Shown piece by piece: positions 1-8,506 of a stretch of 24,208 bases of DNA. The stretch is from contig DAJP01000075.1 of NCBI GenBank assembly GCA_002496355.1, positions 1 through 24,208 on the forward strand. Direction: 5' to 3'. Every line of letters begins with the position of its first letter. The stretch's first letter is position 1. Position numbers and translations under genes: made by a program. The notes below the pieces were generated by a model. That model was not told the DNA's origin, made no database searches, and was given only the letters and a program-made list of their open reading frames with translations. This DNA is from Euryarchaeota archaeon UBA346 (GTDB lineage: Archaea > Thermoplasmatota > E2 > DHVEG-1).

Positions 1-1414
1 AGCATCGCGGATGTTGTTCGAACGATAGCGAGTTTTTTGACCCGGAGGTCTCTGATCTTCCGGATGTTCTCCGTGATCATTCTGGACACTGTCCGGGGGT
101 TTGCTGCTGCAGCGGTAGCCTGTCTGAACATCTCGCAGGATCGTTGAATATAGTTGCTCCCAGTGTCTACCCCGAACCATTCCCAGGCGGCATCATCGTT
201 AATTCTGGTTCTCAGTCGTCGGTAGAGGTCTCTGATATGTGTGGTGAGGATCCCATAGTCCTTCTCGCTGAGGTAGTAAACAGAATCGTTTATTCTACCT
301 CCTCGCATGGTCGATATCGAGCCTAATGCTGGGAGGAACCCCATGAAATTGCGCTCTTTTCGGGACATATGTTCCTCTTCACGAAGTGCCTTATACCCTG
401 GGAGAAGTAATGGTGTGAGCGCGGAAACAATCAGAATTTCTATGGGTATCATGGAGAGGATAGGGAGGTTGAGATAATATTTTGATATAAACACGAGAAC
501 TTCTAGGAGGACCGAGACGAGAAGGGAGCTTTTGAATGTTTTTAACAGCGACTGTTCTATTGCTCCTTTTTCACCGGTGCTATGCCACATCTCATCTGGT
601 GGGATCATCGAACGTAAGAGATACAACAGCATTCCTTCTGAAGCCAGCAACATGAACGATGACACATAAATGAAGCTGCCCATGTCCTGGGACCCCATGA
701 CCATGGGCAGGACAATCCCCATCGACATCACAAAGATAATCGCGATGAGGAGGCTGACATACACCTCGCTTAAGATGACGACATTTTCGTTGCTCGCCTC
801 GTATATGGTCTTATATTCCTGAAGCACGGCGTCTTGTTCATGTTCAATGAACTCTCGATGCTCGACACCACTGTCAAGGCTCTGGGAGAAACGATCGAGA
901 AAATCCCGGAGGATCTTACTTGGCGTCCGTTCTCCGATGAATCGGAACGTCTTGGAGATAGGGACACGCCATTGATCCGCAAGCACACTGATCTTTCGGA
1001 GTTCCTCCCCCAGGCTCTTGTATGCCTTATTTCCACCGATGAGATTGACGATATCCTTTAAACTGAGGTCTGAGATCGCCAACACCCTGATATGGGTGAT
1101 GAAGAAATGCATCTTCCCGTTGATATCAGACTCCCTGTTCTTCCAGGTGATATACGGGTAGAAAACCGCAAGAATAATCGGTATGATCCCCGCAAAAATG
1201 AAGGTCATAGTGTTGTACTGAAGCTGACTAGAGACAAGGAGTTGTAAAAGGAAAGGTAAACACATCACCAACACACCGAGGATGAGCAAGGGGACAAAGA
1301 TGGATCTGATGAATTTTTTACGGTCATCCAGACTGCGGTACGCTATTTTTATTTCTTTGAGCGAATCTTTTTTTTCTTTTGGTTTCTCGTCTGTTTTCTT
1401 GCTCTTTTTAGCCA
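1..1414 (-). CDS. flaJ: Archaellum membrane platform protein FlaJ (partial, C-terminus outside window)
   Basis: I translated this frame by hand from the ATG at 1414; it stays open to base 1 (471 codons), so the C-terminus lies outside the window. FlaJ is the polytopic platform on which FlaI acts during archaellum assembly and rotation. A Lys-rich cytoplasmic start is followed by two hydrophobic segments (about residues 37-60 and 68-88), then a soluble helical T2SSF-type domain (about 90-225) containing FIGERTPSKILRDFLDRFS. Four more hydrophobic segments follow (about 228-375), and then the start of a second cytoplasmic domain with FLPALGSISTMRGGRI. That two-domain arrangement is typical of FlaJ/TadC-like proteins. 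A GAGGAAGA ribosome site precedes the ATG and the upstream flaI stop is 7 bases away, so it is the distal gene of the operon. Identification is by family resemblance and by its position after flaI. Confidence 0.9.
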
Positions 1415-1421
1415 TTCTTCC

Positions 1422-3071
1422 TCACAAAGTGATCGGTAACCCTTTCTCTCCTTCCCGATAGAATCCCCAGATGCACTGGACGACCTCATAATAATCCATG
1501 ATGTTTTCTTCGACCATCCGGTCCAGGATATGTTTACGTCTCTCATGCTCATCATAGATTTGGGCTGTATCTGCATATCCTGCGTTTTTCGCTATCTTCT
1601 CCTCCAGGGTAAAACTATTCCTGTTTGCTTTGAAGACATGAACGTCCTCATCCGCCTTCCAGGAAAACGCTGTCCGGGACATGATGCCATCGACCTCCCT
1701 GTTGTATCCTTCGATCTCGTCGATAGCGGTGCATCTCCGGATCATTTTCCCATCACGTTCTATAGCTAGCTGTATCACGACGAAATCAAGGTTATCCATA
1801 AACGTCTTAGGGACATTGATGGGGTCCCCGGTGAAACGCTGGATGACCTGGGTAACGCTTCCTGCATGAAACGTGGTCATACATGGATGGCCTGTTTGCA
1901 TCGCCTGGAACACGATGTTTCCCTCCGCACCTCTGACCTCACCAGGGATGATATAATCGGGTCTTGACCGTAGCGCTGCCTTTAATAGGTCAAAGAGGTC
2001 GACTTGTCCTTCTTTAGGCCCCGTGGTCTTTGTCAAGAGTCGTTGCCAGACCGTATGAGGCACCTGAAGCTCTGGTGTGCCCTCTGCGGTATAAATCTTT
2101 TTTTGCGGTGGGATAAACGGGATAATCGAGTTCATGGTGGTTGTTTTCCCACAGGCGGTTCCTCCGCAGATGAAAAAACTGCGTCCATATTGCAAGCATA
2201 GCCAGAGGTAGGCTGCGATGCTTGAATTCAAGGTCCCCCATTTGATAAGCTGAGTCACACTGATGGGTGTTTCGGTGAACCGACGTATCGTCATGCTTGG
2301 TCCTTTGATGCTCACCGCGGAACTATAGATGATGTTCCCTCTGCTCCCATCAGGTAACACGCCGTCGACGATCGGGCGGCCTTCGCTGACTGGTGCACCC
2401 ATTTTTTCACTGATCGCTTTTGCGAAGATAGGTGCTTCTTTCTCTCCAACGATGACATTGGTTTTTATCATCCCAAACACTTTATGGATGAGATGTATCT
2501 TCTCATTAGCGACGAAGTGGATATCCTCTAGATACGGGTCTCGCATGAACGCCTCAAGCGGGCCGCCACCAACGAGTGTTTTTATGATGAAATATTGAAT
2601 GATACTTTTTTGGGATTTTGTTACTTTTACATGGTCGATTTGGGGAAGTTTCCCTTTCTTTTTTGGGATTTCTACTTTCCCTGCTTTTTCATCTAAAATA
2701 GTGATTTCATCGATAAGCTCCTTAAGTACCTCGCGCATCTCATCATCGGAGATTACACTTTTCTTCTCCGGTGCTTTTTTCACGATCAATTTCAGGATAA
2801 TATCGAGCTTTTGTTGGATGACATCATTCACTGATGGTTCGACGACGTGGTACTCCGCCTCATCCATGTCCATTGTCCGGTAGATATGGATGAAAACGAC
2901 TCCTTTTGTCGGGTAGATGAAATTAGGATACGCCTCATTTTTCACCTCCCGGGGGACCTTATTGTAAAAAACAGGATTATTCATTTTTTGTTTAATGGAT
3001 TCAAGGTAATCCTCCAGGTGTTGATTTTCTGAGAGCAATTGTTCAATTTCTTCTCTTTGCATCAAATCCAT
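1422..3071 (-). CDS. flaI: Archaellum ATPase FlaI, second tandem copy (divergent)
   Basis: Secretion-superfamily (GspE/PilB-like) ATPase of 549 residues. The frame extends to a TTG at 3113, but the ATG at 3071 has an AAGGACG ribosome site and aligns residue for residue with the N-terminus of the neighbouring FlaI, so I prefer it. Visible motifs are the N-terminal region with YPTKGVVFIHIYR, the GGGPLEAFMRDPYLEDIH block, Walker A GGTACGKT (about 303-310), the Walker B region RPDYIIPGE, a His box with TTFHAGS, and the C-terminal FYREGEKGLP. It is roughly two thirds identical by eye to the copy upstream. Differences fall near the active site: Walker A reads GGTACGKT versus GETASGKT, the acidic-box segment is AEGTPE rather than VENTPE, and PDGSRG replaces PDGSRV. 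FlaI normally powers archaellin export and rotation. This copy may be a specialised or subordinate subunit (inference). Confidence 0.9.
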   Translation of the reverse strand: MDLMQREEIEQLLSENQHLEDYLESIKQKMNNPVFYNKVPREVKNEAYPNFIYPTKGVVFIHIYRTMDMDEAEYHVVEPSVNDVIQQKLDIILKLIVKKAPEKKSVISDDEMREVLKELIDEITILDEKAGKVEIPKKKGKLPQIDHVKVTKSQKSIIQYFIIKTLVGGGPLEAFMRDPYLEDIHFVANEKIHLIHKVFGMIKTNVIVGEKEAPIFAKAISEKMGAPVSEGRPIVDGVLPDGSRGNIIYSSAVSIKGPSMTIRRFTETPISVTQLIKWGTLNSSIAAYLWLCLQYGRSFFICGGTACGKTTTMNSIIPFIPPQKKIYTAEGTPELQVPHTVWQRLLTKTTGPKEGQVDLFDLLKAALRSRPDYIIPGEVRGAEGNIVFQAMQTGHPCMTTFHAGSVTQVIQRFTGDPINVPKTFMDNLDFVVIQLAIERDGKMIRRCTAIDEIEGYNREVDGIMSRTAFSWKADEDVHVFKANRNSFTLEEKIAKNAGYADTAQIYDEHERRKHILDRMVEENIMDYYEVVQCIWGFYREGEKGLPITL

Positions 3072-3138
3072 ATTATTCGTCCTTCGGGATCCTGTGCTCT
3101 GCTCATGTCCCAATCCCTCTGCTCCTCATTTTTTTCCT

Positions 3139-4767
3139 CTAAATTGAGATAGGTAATCCTTTTTCCCCCTCCCTGTAGAAAGTCCATATGAACTGAACGA
3201 CTTCATAATAATCGAAGATTTTCTCCTGCACCATACGTTCGATGATGTGTTTTCTTCGGTCGAATTCATCGTAGATCTGCATCGGGTCGGTTAAACCCGC
3301 CATTTTCGCGATCCGGGATTCCAAGATGTAACTGTTTCGGTTTGCTTTAAAGGACTGTGTATCATCCACGGGGTTCCATTCAAAGGCTTTTCGTGACATG
3401 ATCCCATCGACCTCTTTGTTATATCCCTCGACTTCGTCGACTGAGAGAACCCGTCTGATGCGTTTTCCTTTCCGTTCGACCGCCATCTGAATTAACACGA
3501 CATCAAGGTTGTCCATGAATGGTTTAGGGATGTTGATCGGATGACCAGTGAATCGTTGGATGACTTTTGTCACACTGCCCGCATGAAAGGTCGTGATGAC
3601 TGGATGACCGGTTTGCATCGCCTGGAAGACGACACGTCCCTCGATCCCTCGGGTTTCACCAGGGATGATATAATCTGGTCTTGATCGAAGGCCTGCTCGG
3701 AGGAGGTCCTCAAGTTCGATATGTCCTTCCTTTGGTCCTGTGGATTTCGTCAGCAGTTGCTGCCATACCTCATGGGGGACTTGGACCTCTGGTGTGTTTT
3801 CGACTGAAAAGATTTTTTTATGCGGGGGGATGAACGGGATAATCGCATTGGCTGTCGTGGTTTTTCCAGAGGCTGTCTCACCACAGACAAACAAACTCCG
3901 GCCATATTGGAGGCATAACCAGAGATATGCAGCGACTCCCGCGTCAAAGGTCCCCCAGCTGATGAGCTGGGTGACACTGATGGGTGTCTCACTGAATTTT
4001 CTGATGGTCATGGTCGGTCCTTTCAAACTGACGTCTTTGCTATGGATGATGTTCACCCGACTACCATCCGGGAGTGTTCCATCGGCGATCGGTTGACCTT
4101 CGCTGACCGGGCTGCCGATTTTTTCGCTGAATTCCTGAGAGAACGTGTTCGCCCATGCTTTATCGATGAAAATATTTGTTTTGATCATCTCAAAGACCTT
4201 ATGGATGAGATGCACGTTTTCCCCGGTGATAATATGGATATCCTCCAGATACGGGTCTCGCATGAACGGCTCAAGCGGTCCACCACCGATGATGTTCTTT
4301 GTAATGTCGTATTCGATGCTCTTTTTTTCTGCGGAGGTGACCCGGAGTTTTCCCCCGGTTACTTTCGTCTGACCTGCTGAGTGTTCATCGATGACTGTCA
4401 GCTTGTCTAGGAGCGCCCGGATTGCTTCTTTGATTTCCTCATCGGTTTTGACCGCCTTCCAGAATGGTGCTTTTTCATAAATCAAATCAAGCACCGAATC
4501 GCGTTTGAGTTTTTCTTTCTCATTAAGACTTGGTTCTATCGCATGGTATTCTTTTCCCTCCATATCCTTGGTTCGAAAGATATGGATGAATACCACTCCT
4601 TTGGTCGGATAAATGAGGTTGGGATATTTTTCTTCTTTTAAATCCCGTGGTAATTTGCTATAGAAAACAGGCTGTTCCATCTTACTACGTATCTCATTAA
4701 GGTACATCTTCAGGTGAGGGTTTTCACTGATGATTTTTTCTTCCTCTTTTTTTTCCATCTTCGTCAT
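3139..4767 (-). CDS. flaI: Archaellum assembly and motor ATPase FlaI, first copy
   Basis: A 542-residue hexameric-type ATPase that, in known archaella, drives both filament assembly and rotation at the cytoplasmic face of FlaJ. Motifs in order: YPTKGVVFIHIFR (about 53-65), GGGPLEPFMRDPYLEDIH (161-178), LPDGSRVNIIHS (232-243), Walker A GETASGKT (296-303), acidic-box segment SVENTPEV (321-328), Walker B with catalytic Glu in RPDYIIPGETRG (363-374), and a His box with TTFHAGS (about 392-398). The motifs are closer to the family norm than in the second copy, so this is the likelier main motor. The ATG has an AAGGAGGGG ribosome site. The flaH stop lies only 12 bases upstream, so the two genes are co-transcribed. 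Confidence 0.96.
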   Translation of the reverse strand: MTKMEKKEEEKIISENPHLKMYLNEIRSKMEQPVFYSKLPRDLKEEKYPNLIYPTKGVVFIHIFRTKDMEGKEYHAIEPSLNEKEKLKRDSVLDLIYEKAPFWKAVKTDEEIKEAIRALLDKLTVIDEHSAGQTKVTGGKLRVTSAEKKSIEYDITKNIIGGGPLEPFMRDPYLEDIHIITGENVHLIHKVFEMIKTNIFIDKAWANTFSQEFSEKIGSPVSEGQPIADGTLPDGSRVNIIHSKDVSLKGPTMTIRKFSETPISVTQLISWGTFDAGVAAYLWLCLQYGRSLFVCGETASGKTTTANAIIPFIPPHKKIFSVENTPEVQVPHEVWQQLLTKSTGPKEGHIELEDLLRAGLRSRPDYIIPGETRGIEGRVVFQAMQTGHPVITTFHAGSVTKVIQRFTGHPINIPKPFMDNLDVVLIQMAVERKGKRIRRVLSVDEVEGYNKEVDGIMSRKAFEWNPVDDTQSFKANRNSYILESRIAKMAGLTDPMQIYDEFDRRKHIIERMVQEKIFDYYEVVQFIWTFYREGEKGLPISI

Positions 4768-4779
4768 CGATCCCCCTCC

Positions 4780-5493
4780 TTAAAACGCTGCACCACTTGA
4801 TTCGATGATTAACCCTACACCTGGTCGAACGGAGAATCGGGTCACCGGGTCGTATTTAAAGCGTGCACCATTGAATTTTTCAAGATACATGTTATACACG
4901 ATGCCGATGCCTGGTGCAGTTTCTCGTGATGTCCTAAAATGTATCGTAGTGATCATCCGGAATGTATTATGGATCTCCTCTGGCCATTCTGTTGGGTTAG
5001 CGGTGATGAAAATGATTTTTCCACACCCGGTCAATCGGTTAAAAAAACTAGTGAGGTCAATGAGGTTTTCATTGTTTAAGCTGTCTTTAAGGAGTGTGGA
5101 GATCGAATCAATGAATATGATCTCCGGGTCAAAGAGTTTCCTTCCAGTGATGAGTCCCTCCAGGAAGGTTTTCCGTGGGAGCGTCTCCGCAAGTGTTACC
5201 TCTGTTGAGACAAATAGTAATTTGCCGGCCATGAGGAATTTTCTGACATCATAACCAACTGATGCGGTTTGCCTGAGGAAACTTTTGATGGTGAATTGTG
5301 TTGAGACATACGAACATGAGCAGTTATTTTTTAGTAGGCTGTAGCAGAACCGTTGGCAGAAGATGCTCTTCCCAGTTCCCTCTTTACCTTCGATAAAGAT
5401 TAAGGATCCATTGGGGAATACTTTTCCAAATCTTTCTGCAAATCCATCTTTCTCGCCTTTTCGTTCCAGGATGATGGATTTAACTCCTTCCAT
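4780..5493 (-). CDS. flaH: Archaellum ATP-binding protein FlaH
   Basis: KaiC/RecA-fold protein of 237 residues, the usual length for FlaH, which binds ATP and sits with FlaI beneath FlaJ. Walker A is GKEGTGKS (about 36-43) and the Walker B strand is EIIFIDS (about 124-130). The segment after Walker B (residues about 131-165) ends in KIIFITANPTEW. The start has a GAGGAACT ribosome site. The gene lies between flaG and flaI, as in most euryarchaeal archaellum operons. An A16 tract on the coding strand sits just upstream (5509-5524). Confidence 0.93.
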   Translation of the reverse strand: MEGVKSIILERKGEKDGFAERFGKVFPNGSLIFIEGKEGTGKSIFCQRFCYSLLKNNCSCSYVSTQFTIKSFLRQTASVGYDVRKFLMAGKLLFVSTEVTLAETLPRKTFLEGLITGRKLFDPEIIFIDSISTLLKDSLNNENLIDLTSFFNRLTGCGKIIFITANPTEWPEEIHNTFRMITTIHFRTSRETAPGIGIVYNMYLEKFNGARFKYDPVTRFSVRPGVGLIIESSGAAF

Positions 5494-5530
5494 AGTTCCT
5501 CATACTCATTTTTTTTTTTTTTTTAATTAA

Positions 5531-5971
5531 TTAATTCATGAATGTAAATTCCCTGTCGACGGCTTGTGGTCCTACCACCCGTAAGGTATGGTCACCACTT
5601 GCAAGGGTGGTGTTCACATACAGAGTGGTTATTCCTTCAATTTGAATGGAGGTGTTTTCGAAATAGTATTGTGAAAGTCCGATGAGCTCCCCGTCGATAA
5701 AGATTTGAAACGTCTGGTTTGTGGTAGTAAGTCTTGCACCACCGATATTTTTCAAATAGAAGTTGTAATAGGATCCTATGAGGGGAATGATGTTTGGATC
5801 ATTGATGATGTCAAAGTCTGTGTTGAGCTGTTCTGCCACCCGGTCCCCTCGATTGGAAAGGCTTGTGGTGACATTCATGGTGACTGCGATAAAAACACCA
5901 GAGACCATCCCTGCCACGATGACTGCTGCGACGAAGAAGATCACATGCGTCCCAGTAAGGCTAAATCCCAT
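5531..5971 (-). CDS. flaG: Archaellum stator-type protein FlaG
   Basis: A 146-residue protein with one N-terminal transmembrane helix (about residues 8-32, IFFVAAVIVAGMVSGVFIAV) followed by an extracytoplasmic beta-rich domain with several N-x-S/T sequons. In characterised archaella FlaF and FlaG form a pseudo-periplasmic complex anchoring the motor to the S-layer. The assignment rests on this architecture and the gene order F-G-H-I. The ATG is preceded by GGTGAGGG and follows the flaF stop by 10 bases. FlaF and FlaG are similar in layout, so the two names could be exchanged. Confidence 0.82.
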   Translation of the reverse strand: MGFSLTGTHVIFFVAAVIVAGMVSGVFIAVTMNVTTSLSNRGDRVAEQLNTDFDIINDPNIIPLIGSYYNFYLKNIGGARLTTTNQTFQIFIDGELIGLSQYYFENTSIQIEGITTLYVNTTLASGDHTLRVVGPQAVDREFTFMN

Positions 5972-5981
5972 CTCTTTTCCC

Positions 5982-6407
5982 TCACCCTGCCGAGGTATAG
6001 TACTCTGCTATACCATTATTGGTTGTTACTTTCACACGTTGCGAGCCAGCACCAGCGACGTCCATGATCTGGAAAAACAAGGTGTTTTCAGGATAGAGTC
6101 TCTCGCTTGAGCAGCTGAATTGATACTCAGTTCCGTTTATCAATATTTGGAAATCTTTTGTAACAAGAGTAACGCTTCCCGTGTTTTTCACGGAGATGTT
6201 ATAATCATAGTTCGACCCATTGGCTGATCGGGTGACTGTGGTGATGTTGATATCTGTTTGGAGTTGGTTTTGATATCGGTCCTTCATATCGCCGTAGGAT
6301 CTGTTCATCTCATCGATGGTCGGAAGAAGTTCGCTTGTTATGATTTCAACAGCCATGAAGAGTGTTAATCCTAACATAGCAGCTGCTGCTATCACTGAGA
6401 ACCCCAT
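5982..6407 (-). CDS. flaF: Archaellum stator-type protein FlaF
   Basis: A 141-residue protein beginning MGFSVIAAAAMLGLTLFMAV, with one N-terminal membrane helix, a short polar region resembling a class III pilin-like N-terminus, and a beta-rich exported domain containing NISVKNTGSVTL and several sequons. FlaF-type proteins bind the S-layer and work with FlaG as stator. It is translationally close to flaG but separated from flaE by a 103-base gap containing a palindrome. The ribosome site AAGAGGG lies about 10 bases before the ATG. Confidence 0.82.
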   Translation of the reverse strand: MGFSVIAAAAMLGLTLFMAVEIITSELLPTIDEMNRSYGDMKDRYQNQLQTDINITTVTRSANGSNYDYNISVKNTGSVTLVTKDFQILINGTEYQFSCSSERLYPENTLFFQIMDVAGAGSQRVKVTTNNGIAEYYTSAG

Positions 6408-6432
6408 CTTTTATACCCTCTTAATGAGTTCT

Positions 6433-6448
6433 ATGGATGTGCATCCAT
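6433..6448. promoter_or_regulatory. 16-bp palindrome upstream of flaF
   Basis: ATGGATG and CATCCAT flank a 2-base centre, giving seven perfectly complementary pairs in the 103-base gap between the FlaD/E gene and flaF. It could be a repressor-type operator or an mRNA hairpin dividing the operon. The function is unknown; the symmetry itself is seen directly. Confidence 0.4.
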
Positions 6449-6510
6449 TGAATCAATTACCCGATATGTAATGTGATAGATTGATAATAAAGTTTCTTCT
6501 CCAACTGACG

Positions 6511-7311
6511 TTATTTCAGTGGGTACCCCTCGAGGCTTTTCACTATTTTCTCCATCTCTCGGTCAATTTTATTGAGGAATCGGTCATCGAGTTGTATCCC
6601 TTTGAGTTTTTGTATGAACAGTAATGATTGGAGATGGTCTTTTGTTGGAAGTTGTGGTGGATGGACTCCTGCTTGCGCTGGTTCTTCTGTTATACCCTTT
6701 GAATAGTTAATCAAGTCGAGTCGAACGTCTTCGGAGATCCAACCTATATCAACATAATATCCTAGGATGTTGCCAAGATTGTTTTTTCCGGTCCTGTCGA
6801 CCAGGTACTGGAGCCATTTCATGATGACAACGATGCTTTCCGGATCGCTTGGTATCTGTTCCAGGGGTTGTAGGTGTCCTTCGAGGATATCGGTTGATTC
6901 AAAGGTTTTAATATCCCTTGTTTTCACCAGTCTGTTGTGTACACCTTGGACGCCATCTATTCTCTTTTCTTCAATGAGTTTCATGCGCTGGTCCAGTTGT
7001 TCGACTGCATCCATGAGTTGTTTCATGTCGGTTGTCTGGATCTCAGTGTCGTTGTATGTATGTGTTTTTGTTGGTTGTTCAGGTTGTGTTGGTCCCGATG
7101 GTCTGTAACTGGATAACGCGCTTTGGAGTTTCTCTGTTAATCGATAGAGTTGGTTTTTTGTAATCCTGATGTTTCTCTCTTGTAGTTTATCTGCGATTTT
7201 CTGCGCGATTTTCTGAGTGAGTATATTACGTTCCACGAGAAGTGATAATTCTGTTCTAATCTCCGCATCTTCAAGAGGTCTCTCTCCTTGGTTTTGATCT
7301 CCTTCGCTCAT
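6511..7311 (-). CDS. flaE: Archaellum accessory protein FlaD/FlaE family
   Basis: A 266-residue soluble protein. An N-terminal helical segment (about 12-68) is followed by a Pro/Thr/Gln-rich linker (about 70-95), a short coiled coil (about 95-118), and then the conserved FlaD/E domain (about 148-207). That domain has LEQIPSDPESIVVIMKWLQ and LGNILGYYVDIGWISEDV, the hallmark of euryarchaeal FlaD/E. In Euryarchaeota these proteins form the cytoplasmic ring or adaptor that links the motor to the chemotaxis system. The start has an AAGGAGCAGGTGA ribosome region. It follows the FlaC-like gene by 31 bases. Whether D or E is the better name cannot be decided here. Confidence 0.85.
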   Translation of the reverse strand: MSEGDQNQGERPLEDAEIRTELSLLVERNILTQKIAQKIADKLQERNIRITKNQLYRLTEKLQSALSSYRPSGPTQPEQPTKTHTYNDTEIQTTDMKQLMDAVEQLDQRMKLIEEKRIDGVQGVHNRLVKTRDIKTFESTDILEGHLQPLEQIPSDPESIVVIMKWLQYLVDRTGKNNLGNILGYYVDIGWISEDVRLDLINYSKGITEEPAQAGVHPPQLPTKDHLQSLLFIQKLKGIQLDDRFLNKIDREMEKIVKSLEGYPLK

Positions 7312-7342
7312 TCACCTGCTCCTTTCTATGAACGGTCTTCCT

Positions 7343-8188
7343 TTATTTTAAAGTTATGAAAAAATCATTAATCATAGTATCGATGTTCTGTTCCATTAGA
7401 AGTGATTCTAAGGATTTGTTGAGTAACGTATCCAGTTCGTTGTCATTGAGGCTTTCAACGGTAGTTGTGGGTATGCGTACAGGTTGTATCTCCAGGGTAG
7501 TATGAGAAGTGCTTCCAGTAATAATTGCTTCTGGTTTGGTCTGTGTCTCTGTCGTTGGTCTTTGTGCAATGGAGGTTGAACTGTTTTTTATGATGCCACC
7601 GTTTTTATCAAGGTTGGACTCAAGATCACCAATCCGTGTCTTCACCCCATCGACTTCTTTGATGATGTTTTCTAAAGCGTCAAGTCGTTTTTTTGTGACT
7701 TTCGATAATCCGACAAACGGGTTCATCTGCTCTGAGACGATCTCATATAAACTGACGAGGTCATCAAGGTCTTTTGAGAGGCTTTCGACCTTCTGATGGA
7801 TGTTGGTTATTTCTTCTTGATTTTTTTTAATCTGAAAATCAAAATCCTTCATGTTCTGCAGGATGGTCCTGCGTTGTTCGAGATCCTCTCGTGCTGTATC
7901 TGCAGAAGCTCCAGGTATCTTATCGTTCATGATTCTTACAGGGTCTGGGCTGTTCTCCGTTTTGCCCATGGGCGGTTTCTTTATCAGATCCTGCGGAATG
8001 TCTGCTTTTTTGTTCTCTGCAGGTTTATCTGGTGTGTCGAATTTGATAAGTTTTCGTTCAGGCTCAGGTCTTTTCTCCTTTTGTTCGCTTGGTTTTACCG
8101 GTGACGCTATCTCTGAAATCTTCTGGGGCGTGATAGATGAATCGCTTTGAGAAGATGTAGGTTCATCTTTTCCTAATTTTAACTTTAT
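7343..8188 (-). CDS. flaC: Archaellum accessory protein FlaC-like, with long N-terminal extension and likely ATA start
   Basis: The conserved part contains a coiled coil and the FlaC-type motif DLVSLYEIVSEQMNPFVGLS, followed by KRLDALENIIKEV. The conventional frame begins with ATG at 7969 (208 residues), but that ATG has no ribosome site. The same frame is open for 73 further codons upstream and reads as sensible protein: charged, Pro/Lys/Glu-rich, starting KLKLGKDEPTSSQSD. A strong GGAGGGG (about 8195-8201) sits just before ATA at 8186-8188, and no ATG, GTG or TTG occurs in frame between. I therefore extend the gene to the ATA (281 residues). FlaC works with FlaD/E at the cytoplasmic face of the motor and in signalling. 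This is the first gene of the operon. Confidence 0.72.
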   Translation of the reverse strand: MKLKLGKDEPTSSQSDSSITPQKISEIASPVKPSEQKEKRPEPERKLIKFDTPDKPAENKKADIPQDLIKKPPMGKTENSPDPVRIMNDKIPGASADTAREDLEQRRTILQNMKDFDFQIKKNQEEITNIHQKVESLSKDLDDLVSLYEIVSEQMNPFVGLSKVTKKRLDALENIIKEVDGVKTRIGDLESNLDKNGGIIKNSSTSIAQRPTTETQTKPEAIITGSTSHTTLEIQPVRIPTTTVESLNDNELDTLLNKSLESLLMEQNIDTMINDFFITLK

Positions 8189-8245
8189 GTGTACCCCTCC
8201 GTATTTTCCGAACCTCTAGTTTGATCCCAATCATATCAACAATAA

Positions 8246-8262
8246 TCGTATATTTATACTTT
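8246..8262 (-). promoter_or_regulatory. Probable archaellum operon promoter
   Basis: On the minus strand the stretch AGTATAAATATACG is a good archaeal TATA box. It should place the start of transcription near 8225, leaving a short leader before the GGAGGGG ribosome site of the FlaC-like gene. It is the only strong TATA element seen upstream of the operon. Confidence 0.6.
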
Positions 8263-8427
8263 TATGTCACACCTTCATCATATGGGAATCCTTGGTTCTT
8301 CGTGATGTCCTGATTAGGGTTGAAATCTAGGCTTGTGGCAAGGATTGACTCGAATAGTTTTCCTAGAAAACGGTATAGTGAAGAATCCGGTTTTTTCAGG
8401 TTTTCAAGCATCGTTTTTAGATAAAAC

Positions 8428-8437
8428 AAAACGTTTT
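8428..8437. promoter_or_regulatory. AAAACGTTTT palindrome in divergent intergenic region
   Basis: A perfect 10-base palindrome in the 276-base gap between the archaellum operon and the PAS gene, about 35 bases upstream of the PAS gene TATA box. It may be a transcription factor site, but AT-rich palindromes also arise by chance. Confidence 0.25.
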
Positions 8438-8467
8438 AAAATAATCAGATGATAGAGAATTGGAAGA

Positions 8468-8479
8468 AACATATAAGAT
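8468..8479 (+). promoter_or_regulatory. TATA box for PAS-domain gene
   Basis: ACATATAAGATG lies about 30 bases upstream of the ATG at 8507, so the expected transcript would start near 8498 with a very short leader. Confidence 0.5.
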
Positions 8480-8506
8480 GTATCAATTCTTACCGTGGGA
8501 GAGAAG

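Noticed and set aside
1..1414. Short plus-strand reading frames opposite FlaJ and FlaI
   Set aside because: They have no ribosome sites or recognisable composition and are explained as shadows of the strongly coding minus strand.
3072..3113. TTG start for the second FlaI
   Set aside because: The 14 extra residues have no counterpart in the paralogue, and ATG 3071 has a better placed ribosome site.
7343..8218. Frameshifted or broken FlaC-like gene
   Set aside because: The frame is continuous from the ribosome site to the stop; the only anomaly is the start codon.
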